Assembly (NCBI RefSeq): GCF_000420625.1 | Contig: NZ_ATVH01000020.1 | Coordinates: 106,577-170,576 of the forward strand | Reading direction: 5' to 3' | Source of the DNA: Fodinicurvata sediminis DSM 21159 | GTDB lineage: Bacteria; Pseudomonadota; Alphaproteobacteria; Kiloniellales; DSM-21159 | Length of the DNA: 64,000 nt | In this document: piece by piece, positions 11,361 to 20,496 of the stretch | Position numbering within the stretch: the first letter of the stretch is position 1 | How the letters are laid out: each line of letters opens with the position of its first letter | Notes under the pieces: generated by a model | Told to the model about the DNA's origin: nothing | The model's database searches: none | What the model saw: the letters and a program-made list of their open reading frames with translations, nothing else | Made by a program: the position numbers and the translations under genes

Positions 11361-14123
11361 ATGCAGACACCCGAAGACAAGGCCCGGGCAGAGATCGACC
11401 GCCTTCTGAGCTCTGCGGGCTGGGTGTTGCAGGATATGGGGAACTTCAATCGCAATGCGGCGCTGGGCGTTGCGGTGCGGGAGTTCCAGTTGCCGGCCGG
11501 GCCTTGCGACTACCTGCTGTTCGTCGCCGGCAAGGCGGCCGGGGTGATCGAGGCCAAGCGCAGTGGTGTGACCCTGAGCGGCGTGGCGGAGCAGTCCGAA
11601 AAGTACATGGGGGCCCTGCCGCCGCACCTGGCCAGCTGGGGCGATATCCTGCTCTATGATTACGAGAGCACGGGCACGGAGACCCTGTTCCGCGACCTGC
11701 GCGATCCGAAGCCGCGCTCGCGCCGCATCTTCGCCTTCCATCGCCCGGAAACACTGCAGGCCTGGCTGCAGCAACCGGACACCCTGCGCGCCCGGCTGCA
11801 GAAGATGCCGCCGCTGGACAGCAGCGGGCTGCGCGACTGTCAGGTCGAGGCCATCACCAATCTGGAACGCTCGCTGGCCGAGGACCGGCCGCGTTCGCTG
11901 ATCCAGCTGGCGACCGGGGCGGGCAAGACCTTCACGGCCTGTTCCTTTTCCTATCGCCTGATCCGCCATGCCGGGGCGCGGCGTATCCTGTTCCTGGTGG
12001 ATCGCAACAACCTGGGCGACCAGACGCTGCGGGAATTCCAGAACTTCCAGCCGCCGGGGGCGGCCAATCGCTTCACCGACACCTATATCGTGCAGCACCT
12101 GCACGCCCACCACATCGACCGCGATGCCAAGGTGGTCATCACGACGATCCAGCGCCTCTATTCCCTGTTGCGCGGCGAGGAGCTGGAGGACGAGGCCGAG
12201 GAGCATTCAGCCTTCGAGATGGATCAGGCGGCGGGCAGCGAGGTGGCGCCCCTGGGCTATAACCCGGAGATTCCCGTCGAAACCTTCGACTTCATCATCA
12301 CCGACGAGTGCCACCGCTCCATCTATGGCCTCTGGCGCCAGGTGCTGGAGTATTTCGATGCCTCGATCATCGGCCTGACGGCCACGCCGTCCAAGCATAC
12401 CCTGGGCTTCTTCAACCAGAACCTGGTGGCTGAATACCCCTATGAGCGTTCGGTGGCCGACGGCGTGAACGTGGGTTACGAGATCTATCGCATCCGCACG
12501 CAGGTCAGCGAAGAGGGCGGGCGCATCGAAGGCACGGATACCGGTTTCCAGGTGCCCGTGCGGGACAAGCGCAGCCGCAAGCTGCGCTATGAACAGCTGG
12601 ATGCCGACCTGGAATACAGTGCCAGGGAGCTGGATCGCTCGGTGGTGAATCCCAACCAGATCCGTACGGTGCTGCAGACCTATCGCGAGCGGGTCTTCAC
12701 CGAGCTGTTCCCAGACCGCAGCGGCCAGTGGCTGCCAAAGACCCTGATCTTCGCCAAGGACGACAACCACGCCGAGGAGATCGTGCATGCCGTGCGCGAG
12801 GTGTTCGGCGAGGGCAACGAGTTTGCCAAGAAGATCACCTATCGCAACAGCGGCGAGGACCCCAAGGCCCTGATCAAGGCCTTTCGCGTCGATCCCTTCC
12901 CCCGCATTGCGGTGACCGTGGACATGATCGCCACCGGCACGGACATCAAGCCGGTGGAGGTCCTGATCTTCATGCGCGACGTGAAGTCCGAGGGCTATTA
13001 CGAGCAGATGAAGGGCCGTGGGGTGCGCTCCATTCCCGATGCCGACCTGAAGGCCGTGACACCCGATGCGAAGACCAAGACGCGCTTCATCCTGATCGAT
13101 GCCGTGGGCGTCTCCGAGACCAAGAAGAACGCTTCGCAGCCATTGGAGCGCAAGAAGACCGTCAGTTTCGATGCCCTGCTGGACCAGGTGGCCATGGGGC
13201 GGCGGGACGAGGACGCCCTGTCCTCCCTGGCCGGCCGCCTGTCGGCCCTGGACCGCAAGCTGGGCGAGGAGGAGCGCCACCGCATTGCCGAGGCCAGTGG
13301 CGGCAAGCCGCCGCGCGAGCTGTCCAACGACCTGCTGGACGCCATTGACCCGGACCGGCAGGAAAGCGCCATCCAGCAGCAGCATGGCCCGCAGGCCACC
13401 CCGGACCAGGAAGCCGCCGTGGTGGAAAAGCTGATGGACACGGCCTGCCAGCCCTTTGATTCGCCGCAGCTGCGTGACCTGCTGAAGGACATCAAGCAGA
13501 AGGCGGACATCGTGATCGACGAGATGACGACCGACAGCCTGCTGGGAGCGACCTTCGACAGGAAAAAGGCCGAAGAGACGGTGACCAGTTTCCGCAAGTT
13601 CATGGAAGACAATCGCGACCAGCTGACCGCCCTGCAGATACTCTATAACCAGCCGCGCGGACAGCAGAAGCTGACCTATCAGGCCATCCGCGAGCTGGTC
13701 CAGCGCCTGGGCGATCCGCCGCATTACCTGACCACCGCCACTGTGTGGCAGGCCTATCGCCGGCTGGAGGCGGCCAAGGTGCGCGGCGCGCCGCTGGACG
13801 ACCAGCTGACCGAGGTGGTCAGCCTGGTGCGCTTTGCCCTGGGCCAGGACGAGGTGCTGGAGCCCTTCGGAACCGTGGTGGAACAGCGCTTCAACCTGTG
13901 GCTGGGGCGCGAGAAACGCGCCGGCCGGGACTACACGGCCGAGCAGGAAGACTGGCTTCGCACTATCGCCTCCTATATAGCGGCGAACGCCGAGATTACG
14001 CCGCGCGATTTCCAGGAAGCCCCCAGCCTGGCCGACCGCGGCGGGATCATACAGGCGCGCAAGGTTCTGGGACCGGAGTTGAACGACATGCTGGATGATC
14101 TGCAGGGAGCCTTGGTGGCGTGA
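11361..14123 (+). CDS. hsdR: Type I restriction enzyme, R subunit
   Basis: A 920-aa restriction and translocation subunit. The N-terminal PD-(D/E)XK nuclease has D50 (CDYLLF), E64 and K66 (GVIEAKR). The SF2 helicase motor follows: Walker A ATGAGKT at 184-190, DECH at 315-318, motif III LTATP, and the motif VI region YYEQMKGRGVRS. The C-terminal domain (EVVSLVRFALGQD) contacts the methylase core. The start at 11361 follows ACGGAGG at good spacing. The stop overlaps the hsdS start. It forms one operon with hsdS, a nuclease-like ORF and hsdM. Confidence 0.96.
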   Translation: MQTPEDKARAEIDRLLSSAGWVLQDMGNFNRNAALGVAVREFQLPAGPCDYLLFVAGKAAGVIEAKRSGVTLSGVAEQSEKYMGALPPHLASWGDILLYDYESTGTETLFRDLRDPKPRSRRIFAFHRPETLQAWLQQPDTLRARLQKMPPLDSSGLRDCQVEAITNLERSLAEDRPRSLIQLATGAGKTFTACSFSYRLIRHAGARRILFLVDRNNLGDQTLREFQNFQPPGAANRFTDTYIVQHLHAHHIDRDAKVVITTIQRLYSLLRGEELEDEAEEHSAFEMDQAAGSEVAPLGYNPEIPVETFDFIITDECHRSIYGLWRQVLEYFDASIIGLTATPSKHTLGFFNQNLVAEYPYERSVADGVNVGYEIYRIRTQVSEEGGRIEGTDTGFQVPVRDKRSRKLRYEQLDADLEYSARELDRSVVNPNQIRTVLQTYRERVFTELFPDRSGQWLPKTLIFAKDDNHAEEIVHAVREVFGEGNEFAKKITYRNSGEDPKALIKAFRVDPFPRIAVTVDMIATGTDIKPVEVLIFMRDVKSEGYYEQMKGRGVRSIPDADLKAVTPDAKTKTRFILIDAVGVSETKKNASQPLERKKTVSFDALLDQVAMGRRDEDALSSLAGRLSALDRKLGEEERHRIAEASGGKPPRELSNDLLDAIDPDRQESAIQQQHGPQATPDQEAAVVEKLMDTACQPFDSPQLRDLLKDIKQKADIVIDEMTTDSLLGATFDRKKAEETVTSFRKFMEDNRDQLTALQILYNQPRGQQKLTYQAIRELVQRLGDPPHYLTTATVWQAYRRLEAAKVRGAPLDDQLTEVVSLVRFALGQDEVLEPFGTVVEQRFNLWLGREKRAGRDYTAEQEDWLRTIASYIAANAEITPRDFQEAPSLADRGGIIQARKVLGPELNDMLDDLQGALVA

Positions 14124-15586
14124 TGACGGTTGGTGAGCAAAGCCTTCCAAGAGGATGGATAAAGGCGCGCTTAGGTGATCTCATACCCAAGCCTCGCCCG
14201 AAGATTCCTGCCAATCCCGATAGCCGTCTTCCATTTATAGGAATGGACCATATTGAACCGTCATCGTTCTCTCTAAAAGGCCACGATCAATTTGCACGGA
14301 TGAAAAGCTCGGGTAGTTATTTTGAACCCGGAGATGTGCTTTATGGTCGTCTCCGCCCCTATTTGAATAAGGTGCACTGCGCCAAGTTTGAGGGTGTTGC
14401 ATCAGCTGAATTCATCGTTTTGCCGTCTTCCGATTGCTTCGATAGCGACTTTATCAAATATCTCATACATCAGAGGAAATTCGTTGATTATGCGATGAGT
14501 CATTCATCGGGTGATCGCCCACGGGTTAAATTCGACGACATAGCCGATTACGAGTTTCCCCTCCCACCCCTCAACGAACAACGCCGCATCGTCGAGAAGA
14601 TCGAAACGCTCTTTGCTCGATTGGACAAGGGTGAAGAGGCGCTGCGCGAGGTGCAGAGGCAGCTTTCCACCTATCGCCAGTTGGTGTTGAAGGCGGCCGT
14701 TACAGGGCAGCTGACCGCCGATTGGCGTGCGCAGAACGCGCATCGCCTGGAACAGAGCCGCGACTTGCTGGAGCGCATCCTGCAGACCCGCCGCGAAACC
14801 TGGAAAGGCCGCAGCAAGTACAAGGAGCCGGTGGCTCCCGACACGTCCGACTTGCCGGACCTTCCGGAAGGATGGGTTTGGGCTTCTTTAGATGAACTAT
14901 CAGTGCATCTCACAAGTGGCTCCCGGGATTGGAAAAAATACTATGGCCAAGGCAAGGGGATTTTTATTTTAGCTCAGAATGTGCGGCCAATGAATTTCGA
15001 TCTTTCACAGAAGTTCATGGTCGATCCACCCCCGAGCAGTCCTGATGCTCTAAGAAGTGAAGTTAGACGAAATGATATTCTCATAACGATTGTTGGTGCT
15101 AATACTGGGGACGTATGTCGCTTCCCTAACGACGCTCGTGGCCACTATGTGTGCCAGAGCGTTGCGTTACTGCGATTGGCGGATTCGAGCATAAGTCCGT
15201 TTGTCGAGATGTATTTATCCGGCAAAGGGGCAGGAAGGGATCAACTAGATAACTTTATCTACGGTGCAGGACGTCCGCATTTAAGCTTTGAGCAAATACG
15301 AACGGTTGCAGTTCCTATCCCGTCAAATGAGGAACAGGCTCAGATTATGCTTCTTGTCAAAGAAGCATTTGAGCGTGTGAGCCGGATTGATCGAATCTGC
15401 AAAACCGAACTCACCAGATCGGCCGCCCTGAGACAATCCATACTGAAAGATGCTTTTGCAGGCCGTCTTGTTCCCCAGGACCCGAATGATGAATCGGCGG
15501 CTGACCTTGTTGCTCGCATCAAGGAAAACCGTGATGTCAGGTCGAAGCGGTATCGGAGACAGTCCACAAGAAAGCTGGCATCATGA
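14123..15586 (+). CDS. hsdS: Type I restriction-modification specificity subunit
   Basis: A 487-aa DNA-recognition subunit with two target-recognition domains. TRD1 runs from about residue 10 to 150, then the first coiled-coil spacer LPPLNEQRRIVEKIETLFAR, a central conserved region, TRD2 and the second spacer ending in LRQSILKDAFAGRLVPQDP. The start may be ATG 14123, overlapping the hsdR stop, or GTG 14120. Base composition changes within the gene: both TRDs are AT-richer than the central spacer, as expected when TRDs are swapped by recombination. Confidence 0.94.
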   Translation: MTVGEQSLPRGWIKARLGDLIPKPRPKIPANPDSRLPFIGMDHIEPSSFSLKGHDQFARMKSSGSYFEPGDVLYGRLRPYLNKVHCAKFEGVASAEFIVLPSSDCFDSDFIKYLIHQRKFVDYAMSHSSGDRPRVKFDDIADYEFPLPPLNEQRRIVEKIETLFARLDKGEEALREVQRQLSTYRQLVLKAAVTGQLTADWRAQNAHRLEQSRDLLERILQTRRETWKGRSKYKEPVAPDTSDLPDLPEGWVWASLDELSVHLTSGSRDWKKYYGQGKGIFILAQNVRPMNFDLSQKFMVDPPPSSPDALRSEVRRNDILITIVGANTGDVCRFPNDARGHYVCQSVALLRLADSSISPFVEMYLSGKGAGRDQLDNFIYGAGRPHLSFEQIRTVAVPIPSNEEQAQIMLLVKEAFERVSRIDRICKTELTRSAALRQSILKDAFAGRLVPQDPNDESAADLVARIKENRDVRSKRYRRQSTRKLAS

Positions 15587-16497
15587 GTGACCTAAAACTT
15601 TTTCAGACGCAGGGCGCGTCGCTTTGTGAACTGGATAGCTCGTCGGCACCCCTGGAGCGTGGGCTGCAGACAGTCTTCGAAAATAACCTCGAAACTCTCC
15701 TGGGCGTGCGCTTCCTGGCGTCCGAGTATTCCACCACTCATGGCGGACGCATGGACACTCTGGGTGTGGATGAGAATGGCTATCCGGCCATAATAGAATA
15801 CAAGCGTGAGCGCTCGGAGAATGTGATCAACCAGGGGCTTTTCTATCTCGACTGGCTGATGGACCATCGGGGGGATTTCGAGCTTCTGGTCCGTGACCGT
15901 TTTGGACGGGAGGCGGCTGCCCAGATCGAATGGAGTGCTCCACGCCTGATCTGCATCGCCGCGGACTTCACCAAGTATGACACTCATGCCGTAAAGCAGA
16001 TGGGCCGAAACATCGAGTTGGTTCGCTATCGCAAGTTCGGCGAAGATCTGTTGTTGCTGGAACTGCTTACCGCCGTTTCTGCTACCTCGCCGTCTACAGC
16101 CTCGGTGGATCCCATGAACGGGGGCACCAAGGCCAGCAAGTATAAGACCGTCTCGGAAATGGTTTCGGATGCGGGCAGTGCGCTGGCGAATCTCCATTCC
16201 GATGTTGAGACCTACCTGTTGGGCCTGGGCGACGATGTGACCAAGAAAACCCTGAAGAACTATTTTGCCTTTCGCCGGATCAAGAACTTCGCCTGCGTCG
16301 AGGTCAAGACGACCCTTGATCTGGTGCGGCTGTACCTGAAGATCGATCCCGGGACCGTCGAGCTGGAGGACGGCTTTACCCGCGACGTACGGCATGTCGG
16401 TCATTTCGGCACCGGTGATCTGGAAGTCACGCTGAAATCCCATGACGATCTGGAGCGTGCGAAGCCTTTGATCGAGCAGTCCTACGAGGCATCCTGA
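15583..16497 (+). CDS. PD-(D/E)XK-like protein embedded in the hsd operon
   Basis: A 304-aa protein overlapping hsdS and hsdM by a few bases on each side, so it is translated within the restriction operon. The N-terminal half has a nuclease-like pattern D58 (GRMDTLG), E72 and K74 (IIEYKRE), as in NucS/DUF91-type predicted nucleases. The C-terminal half (about 210-300; KNYFAFRRIKNFACVEVKTTL) resembles DUF5655, a domain often found with such nucleases. Its role is unknown. It may be an accessory nuclease or a DNA-binding partner of the type I complex (inference). Confidence 0.75.
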   Translation: MSDLKLFQTQGASLCELDSSSAPLERGLQTVFENNLETLLGVRFLASEYSTTHGGRMDTLGVDENGYPAIIEYKRERSENVINQGLFYLDWLMDHRGDFELLVRDRFGREAAAQIEWSAPRLICIAADFTKYDTHAVKQMGRNIELVRYRKFGEDLLLLELLTAVSATSPSTASVDPMNGGTKASKYKTVSEMVSDAGSALANLHSDVETYLLGLGDDVTKKTLKNYFAFRRIKNFACVEVKTTLDLVRLYLKIDPGTVELEDGFTRDVRHVGHFGTGDLEVTLKSHDDLERAKPLIEQSYEAS

Positions 16498-17978
16498 TGA
16501 GCAACAAGGAACAACTGGTCCAGAAGGTCTGGAACTATGCCCATGTGCTGCGCGACCAGGGTATTTCCTATGGCGACTATATCGAGCAGATCACCTTCCT
16601 GTTGTTCCTGAAGATGGACCAGGAGCGGGTGGATCATCTGGGCGAGCCCTCGACCGTGCCGCCGGAGTGGAGCTGGGCGCAGCTGGCGGGCAAGGACGGC
16701 GAGGACCTGGAACAGCAGTATCGCCGCAGCCTGGAGGCGCTGGCCCGTGAAGACGGGCTGGTGGGCACGATCTTCCGCAAGGCGCAGAACAAGCTGTCCG
16801 ATCCGGCCAAGCTGAAGCGTGTGGTCAGCCTGATCGACAAGGAGGGGCCCTGGATCGGCCTGGACGTGGACGTGAAGGGCGAGATCTATGAGGGGTTGCT
16901 GGAGCGCAATGCCTCGGAAGTGCGCTCGGGCGCCGGGCAGTACTTCACGCCGCGGCCGGTGATCGACGCCATGGTGAAGTGCGTGGACCCGAAGGTGGGC
17001 GAGACGGTCTGCGACCCGGCCTGTGGCACTGGCGGCTTCCTGCTGCAGGCCTATGAGCACATGAAGGAACAGTCCCTGGACCGGGAGAAGTTGCGCGACC
17101 TGCGCCACACGGCCTTTACCGGCATGGATATCGTGGACGAGGTGGTGCGGCTTTGTGCCATGAACCTCTACCTGAACGGCGTCGGCAATGGCGGCAGTCC
17201 GGTGGAGCGTGGCGATGCCCTGTCGAATGATGGCGGGGATCGCTTTGACGTGGTGCTGACCAATCCGCCTTTCGGCAAGAAATCCAGCTATACCGTGGTG
17301 GGCGAGGATGGCCAGGTGGCGACCGAGCGCGAGAACTACGAGCGCGAAGACTTCAAGTTCACCACCTCGAACAAGCAGTTCAATTTCCTGCAGCACATCA
17401 TGACCATCCTTCAGGCGAACGGGCGTGCGGGGGTGGTCATGCCGGACAACGTGCTGTTCGAGGCGGGTCGGGCCGGCGAGGGCCTGCGCCGGCGCCTGTT
17501 GGACGGTTTCAACTTCCACACCCTGCTGCGCCTGCCCACCGGCATCTGGTACAGCCCCGGCGTGAAGGCCAACGTCCTGTTCTTCGACAAGCGCCCGGCG
17601 GCGCGCGAGGCGCAGACGCGCGAGCTGTGGGTCTATGACTATCGCACCAACGTGCACAAGACCCTGCGCACCAAGCCGCTGACCCCCAGCGACCTGGACG
17701 ATTTCGTGCGCTGTTACCACGAGCGGCAGGAGACCGAGCGCTTCCGCCGCTTCACCTATGACGAGCTGATCCAGCGCGACAAGGTGAACCTGGACCTCTT
17801 CTGGCTGCGCGACGACAGCCTGGAGGACACCGAGAACCTGCCGGCCCCCGACCTGCTGGCCGCCGAGATTGTGGAGAACCTGGAATCGGCCCTGGAACAG
17901 TTCCGCAGCGTGGCGAGCGAGCTGGGGGGTGACGCTGATGATGATTCAGCCGATGCGCCAAGGGATGCCAGTGCGTGA
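16497..17978 (+). CDS. hsdM: Type I restriction-modification DNA methylase, M subunit
   Basis: A 493-aa N6-adenine methyltransferase that works with HsdS to protect host DNA. The N-terminal helical domain begins VWNYAHVLRDQGISYGDYIEQ. SAM motif I is DPACGTGGF (D173 onward) and catalytic motif IV is NPPF (N256 onward). ATG 16497 overlaps the previous stop (TGATGA). Length and motifs are complete, so methylation should be functional. Confidence 0.96.
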   Translation: MSNKEQLVQKVWNYAHVLRDQGISYGDYIEQITFLLFLKMDQERVDHLGEPSTVPPEWSWAQLAGKDGEDLEQQYRRSLEALAREDGLVGTIFRKAQNKLSDPAKLKRVVSLIDKEGPWIGLDVDVKGEIYEGLLERNASEVRSGAGQYFTPRPVIDAMVKCVDPKVGETVCDPACGTGGFLLQAYEHMKEQSLDREKLRDLRHTAFTGMDIVDEVVRLCAMNLYLNGVGNGGSPVERGDALSNDGGDRFDVVLTNPPFGKKSSYTVVGEDGQVATERENYEREDFKFTTSNKQFNFLQHIMTILQANGRAGVVMPDNVLFEAGRAGEGLRRRLLDGFNFHTLLRLPTGIWYSPGVKANVLFFDKRPAAREAQTRELWVYDYRTNVHKTLRTKPLTPSDLDDFVRCYHERQETERFRRFTYDELIQRDKVNLDLFWLRDDSLEDTENLPAPDLLAAEIVENLESALEQFRSVASELGGDADDDSADAPRDASA

Positions 17979-17994
17979 GGTGGAGCCGCAAACC

Positions 17995-18084
17995 ATGACA
18001 ACATCGCAGCTGTTCAACATCTATTGCGATGAAAGCTGTCACCTCGAGCATGAGGACGCATTCTTTCTAATGCGACAATCTTGA
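17995..18084 (+). pseudogene. Truncated DUF3800 gene (N-terminal stub)
   Basis: A 29-codon frame beginning MTTSQLFNIYCDESCHLEH. The YCDES motif at the start is the hallmark of DUF3800, an RNase H-like family common beside restriction systems. The frame stops after DAFFLMRQS, and no continuation is seen in the next 200 bp. The gene has lost nearly all of its length. Confidence 0.65.
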
Positions 18085-18236
18085 TGTCGATCAGCAGTCT
18101 GTAGGACTCACTATTTCACAGCCGATTACGTCGTTGATGCCAGCCAATAGTACGGCGAGGCTTCTATGAACGAGACTTCCTTTTTGCTCCCCACATCATC
18201 TAGTTGAGTAGATTGGGGTATATCAGCGATCTGAAA

Positions 18237-18265
18237 TTGTGTCCGTTCTTATTTTGTTCTATGAT
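18237..18265 (+). promoter_or_regulatory. Probable promoter of the TcmP/DUF5131 pair
   Basis: TTGTGT (18237-18242), 17 bp spacer, TATGAT (18260-18265), 45 bp before the TcmP start. The intergenic stretch 18085-18309 is AT-rich and holds no gene. Confidence 0.5.
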
Positions 18266-18309
18266 GCATTTATCGAAACTCTAAGCAACCAAATGATTCG
18301 GAAAACCTC

Positions 18310-19434
18310 ATGACCGAGAAGTTTTTTGAAGAAAGAAAAGAGCAATCCGAAGCCAAGGCTCGGATTATCACAAAGTACTTCTTTGCGTGGGCACGGGTCA
18401 TTATGCCGACCGCAGAACAAAGAGGGGGTAAGATCGCATACATAGATCTGTATGCGGGCCCTGGTCGCTATAAGGACGGTGCCGAGTCAACACCCTTGTA
18501 CATTCTGAGGACTGCAATCAACCATCCCAAGATATCTCAGATGCTTGTCTCATATTTTAATGATGCTGAGAGTGCCAATACCCGAGCTCTCGAAGAAGAA
18601 ATCAGAAAATTTCCAGATATTAACAGACTAAAGTATGCGCCAGTGATACGCTGTGGGGCAGTTGACGATGAAGCCGAACACTATTTTAACGAAACGCGCC
18701 TAATACCCGCATTTTCCTTCATTGACCCATTCGGATACAAAGGACTTTCATCCAAAATAGTTAAAGGTGTTATCAAGGACTGGGGGTGCGATTGCGTGTT
18801 TTTCTTTAACTATAATCGCATCAACGCCGGAATCTCCAATGAGATCGTCACTCCTCATATTGATGCGCTTTTCAGCAAAACGCGTGCTGACAAGCTTCGA
18901 GGGACACTACCGGGTCTGCCCCCTGATCTTCGTGAAGCAGCAATCCTAGAGGAGCTTGCTAACGAAATTAAAGACCTTGGTGGTAGGTACGTTTTGCCGT
19001 TTACCTTCAAGAATGCAGCCGGTTCACGGACTTCGCACAAGCTAATTTTCGTTTCGAAGAATTTTAAGGGCTATGAGATCATGAAAGATATCATGGCCAA
19101 AGAAAGCTCGACAGAAGATGAAGGCGTGCCATCTTTTACATATTCCCCAGCAGACGCCTCCATGCCGCTATTGTTCTCTCTTGCGCAGCCTTTAAGCAAA
19201 CTGCGGAAAAGTCTTTTGATGAAGTTTGCGGGTCAGGAGGTCACTCTCAACCATATTTATCAGACCCATAGCGTCGATACACCGTATGTCAAAAAGAACT
19301 ATAAAGCGGTGATTGAGGAACTCGAAGAAGGGGGCGTTGTGTCAGTCAATTCAACGAAAGGCAAACGGCGCAGAGGAACCTATCCGGACCATGTCCTCAT
19401 AAAATTTCCAGAAGGAGCAGCGGATGGCGACTAA
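18310..19434 (+). CDS. tcmP: Three-Cys-motif partner protein TcmP
   Basis: A 374-aa protein matching the TcmP pattern: EKFFEERKEQSEAKARIITKYF at the start, IAYIDLYAGPGRY (about 42-54) resembling a methyltransferase motif I, and AFSFIDPFGYKGLS further on. A C-terminal winged-helix-like tail follows (about 290-370). The family is defined by adjacency to a three-Cys-motif protein, and that partner follows with an 11-nt overlap. Biochemical function is not established; occurrence in islands suggests a defence or DNA/RNA modification role. Base composition is AT-richer than the core genes. Confidence 0.85.
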   Translation: MTEKFFEERKEQSEAKARIITKYFFAWARVIMPTAEQRGGKIAYIDLYAGPGRYKDGAESTPLYILRTAINHPKISQMLVSYFNDAESANTRALEEEIRKFPDINRLKYAPVIRCGAVDDEAEHYFNETRLIPAFSFIDPFGYKGLSSKIVKGVIKDWGCDCVFFFNYNRINAGISNEIVTPHIDALFSKTRADKLRGTLPGLPPDLREAAILEELANEIKDLGGRYVLPFTFKNAAGSRTSHKLIFVSKNFKGYEIMKDIMAKESSTEDEGVPSFTYSPADASMPLLFSLAQPLSKLRKSLLMKFAGQEVTLNHIYQTHSVDTPYVKKNYKAVIEELEEGGVVSVNSTKGKRRRGTYPDHVLIKFPEGAADGD

Positions 19435-20206
19435 CTCCTCAATCGAGTGGACAGAGGCAACGTGGAATCCTGTTGTTGGATGTTCAATCATATCCCCAGG
19501 CTGTACGAACTGTTACGCCATGCGGATGGCACACCGTCTGGAGGCAATGGGCCAGGCCAAGTATGCCGGTACGACACGGATCTCTGGTGGGCGGCCAAAA
19601 TGGAATGGTACGGTGCGAGTCGACGAAGCGACCGTTGATTTGCCGCGAACATGGAAAACCGGACGAATGATATTCGTGAATTCCATGTCGGATCTTTTTC
19701 ATGAAGAAGTGCCGCTATCCTTTATGCAACGCGTCTTTTCGACGATGCGCGAGACTCCTCAACACACGTACCAGATACTAACAAAGCGTGCTGAGCGTCT
19801 TGAAGCCCTATCCCATGAATTCGATTGGCCAGAGAATGTGTGGATGGGTGTTAGTGTTGAGAATGAAGACTATCTGTACCGAATTGACCATCTTCGGCAC
19901 AGCGGAGCATGCGTCAAATTTCTAAGCTTAGAGCCTCTCCTTGGACCACTTTATGGAATGAACCTAACAAGTATTGATTGGGTGATAGCGGGTGGGGAGA
20001 GTGGCCCTAATGCACGATCACTCAATCCAGAATGGGTGCGTGATATCCGTGACCAGTGTGTCGCTGATGATGTGGCTTTCCATTTCAAGCAGTGGGGGGG
20101 GGTGAACAAGAAGAAAACTGGTCGGATGTTGGATGGTCGCACATGGGACGAGCTACCAAAGCCCAAAGCATCGATTATAGGCGCTAGACTTGAAAATACG
20201 TTTTAG
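19424..20206 (+). CDS. DUF5131 / phage Gp37-Gp68 family three-Cys protein
   Basis: A 260-aa protein opening with SSIEWTEATWNPVVGCS and a CX6CX2C cluster (C20, C27, C30 in CSIISPGCTNC). The layout recalls radical-SAM cluster loops. Further family landmarks are FVNSMSDLFHE, YQILTKRAERL, GVSVENEDY, FLSLEPLLGP and WVIAGGESGPNAR. It is known from phage and island loci and pairs with TcmP. Catalysis is unproven. Operon with tcmP through an 11-nt overlap. Confidence 0.88.
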   Translation: MATNSSIEWTEATWNPVVGCSIISPGCTNCYAMRMAHRLEAMGQAKYAGTTRISGGRPKWNGTVRVDEATVDLPRTWKTGRMIFVNSMSDLFHEEVPLSFMQRVFSTMRETPQHTYQILTKRAERLEALSHEFDWPENVWMGVSVENEDYLYRIDHLRHSGACVKFLSLEPLLGPLYGMNLTSIDWVIAGGESGPNARSLNPEWVRDIRDQCVADDVAFHFKQWGGVNKKKTGRMLDGRTWDELPKPKASIIGARLENTF

Positions 20207-20283
20207 GCAATTGCGATTAGGTGACCTGATTTATTTGTGAATACATAGCACCCAAAATTCATAATCTTTAGTATAATTATGGG

Positions 20284-20442
20284 CTATTCCACCAGCGGAC
20301 GGCTGTAGCGTTCGATGAACTTGGCAAGATCCGTCACGGTCGTCTCGTGCCGGGTGACGGACATGCCGGCTTCGTAGGTGTCTTCTTCCGGGGCGTCGAG
20401 ATAGACGCCGTTCATCACCAGGAAGGTCATGGAGGTCAGCCA
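20284..20442 (-). pseudogene. Decayed 3' fragment of a second doc gene
   Basis: On the minus strand about 52 codons end in EAGMSVTRHETTVTDLAKFI and ERYSRPLVE. They match the C-terminus of the intact doc product encoded at 21263-21664 with a few substitutions (V/I, T/A, T/I, K/G). Homology starts at SMTFLVMNGVYL; the catalytic HxxxDGNKR region is missing. The stop position is conserved. It is a relic of a duplicated toxin gene, not an active toxin. Confidence 0.85.
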
Positions 20443-20496
20443 GGAACTCGCGGGAGAGACGGGATAGGGGACCGGTGTGTCGATCAGGGAGGGCAA

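Noticed and set aside
12207..14150. 647-codon minus-strand frame opposite hsdR
   Set aside because: Shadow of hsdR; no motif and no start context.
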